Assembly: GCA_030837935.1 (NCBI GenBank)
Contig: JAUQXU010000015.1
Location: forward strand, 1-13,772
DNA length: 13,772 nucleotides
DNA from: Candidatus Brocadia sp.
GTDB taxonomy: Bacteria > Planctomycetota > Brocadiia > Brocadiales > Brocadiaceae
Reading direction: 5' to 3'
In this document: positions 13,733 to 13,772 of the stretch, one piece after another
Position numbering within the stretch: the first letter of the stretch is position 1
How the letters are laid out: each line of letters starts with the position of its first letter
Translations under genes and position numbers: made by a program
Notes under the pieces: model-generated
What the model was told of the DNA's origin: nothing
The model's input: only the letters and a program-made list of their open reading frames with translations
Databases searched by the model: none

Positions 13733-13772
13733 AGGGCGATTTTTTCCTTACCAAGAGATCATTTTAAAATTT

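Overview
The window looks like ordinary chromosomal DNA of a free-living bacterium with moderate to low GC. Most genes have AGGAG-type ribosome binding sites, and several encode exported or membrane-anchored proteins. The mix of envelope TPR proteins, a TPR-thioredoxin fusion and paired M16 peptidases gives me the impression of an anaerobic planctomycete (anammox, Brocadiales-like). That assignment is a guess from protein style; no marker gene here proves it.

Layout. (1) Bases 59-3648, minus strand: a three-gene unit of two exported M16 metallopeptidase-family proteins followed by an adenosine-specific kinase family protein. The first peptidase carries the HxxEH zinc site. The second lacks it but keeps the substrate-binding Arg/Tyr pair, so the two look like complementary halves of one protease. 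(2) Bases 3963-4901, plus strand: an exported TPR plus thioredoxin (TlpA/ResA-like) protein, divergent from the peptidases and convergent with the next block. (3) Bases 4921-10058, minus strand: hisS, aspS, two related membrane-attached TPR proteins and a tail-anchored zinc-ribbon protein, closely spaced and probably one transcription unit starting at a good promoter upstream of hisS. (4) Bases 10293-12524, minus strand: dapA (lysine and cell-wall precursor synthesis) and an MDR-family oxidoreductase. They are separated by a 333-base gap that holds a palindromic REP/BIME-like element. (5) Bases 12525-13772: a gene-poor stretch with a REP-like hairpin, what looks like the tail of a degraded REP-associated (RAYT) transposase, one plus-strand SRPBCC/AHSA1 gene with its own promoter, and a last hairpin.

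How the genes relate. hisS and aspS serve translation. Two AspRS residues suggest the non-discriminating type, which would imply an amidotransferase elsewhere in the genome. The TPR/TPR/zinc-ribbon trio is predicted to span or line the membrane, with TPR domains outside and the zinc ribbon inside; this is the least understood part of the window. dapA and the MDR gene share a similar leader of about 44 bases just upstream of their ribosome binding sites, which suggests shared control or duplication of a small element. I found no CRISPR array, rRNA, tRNA, prophage or complete insertion sequence, and nothing I would confidently call a new defence system.
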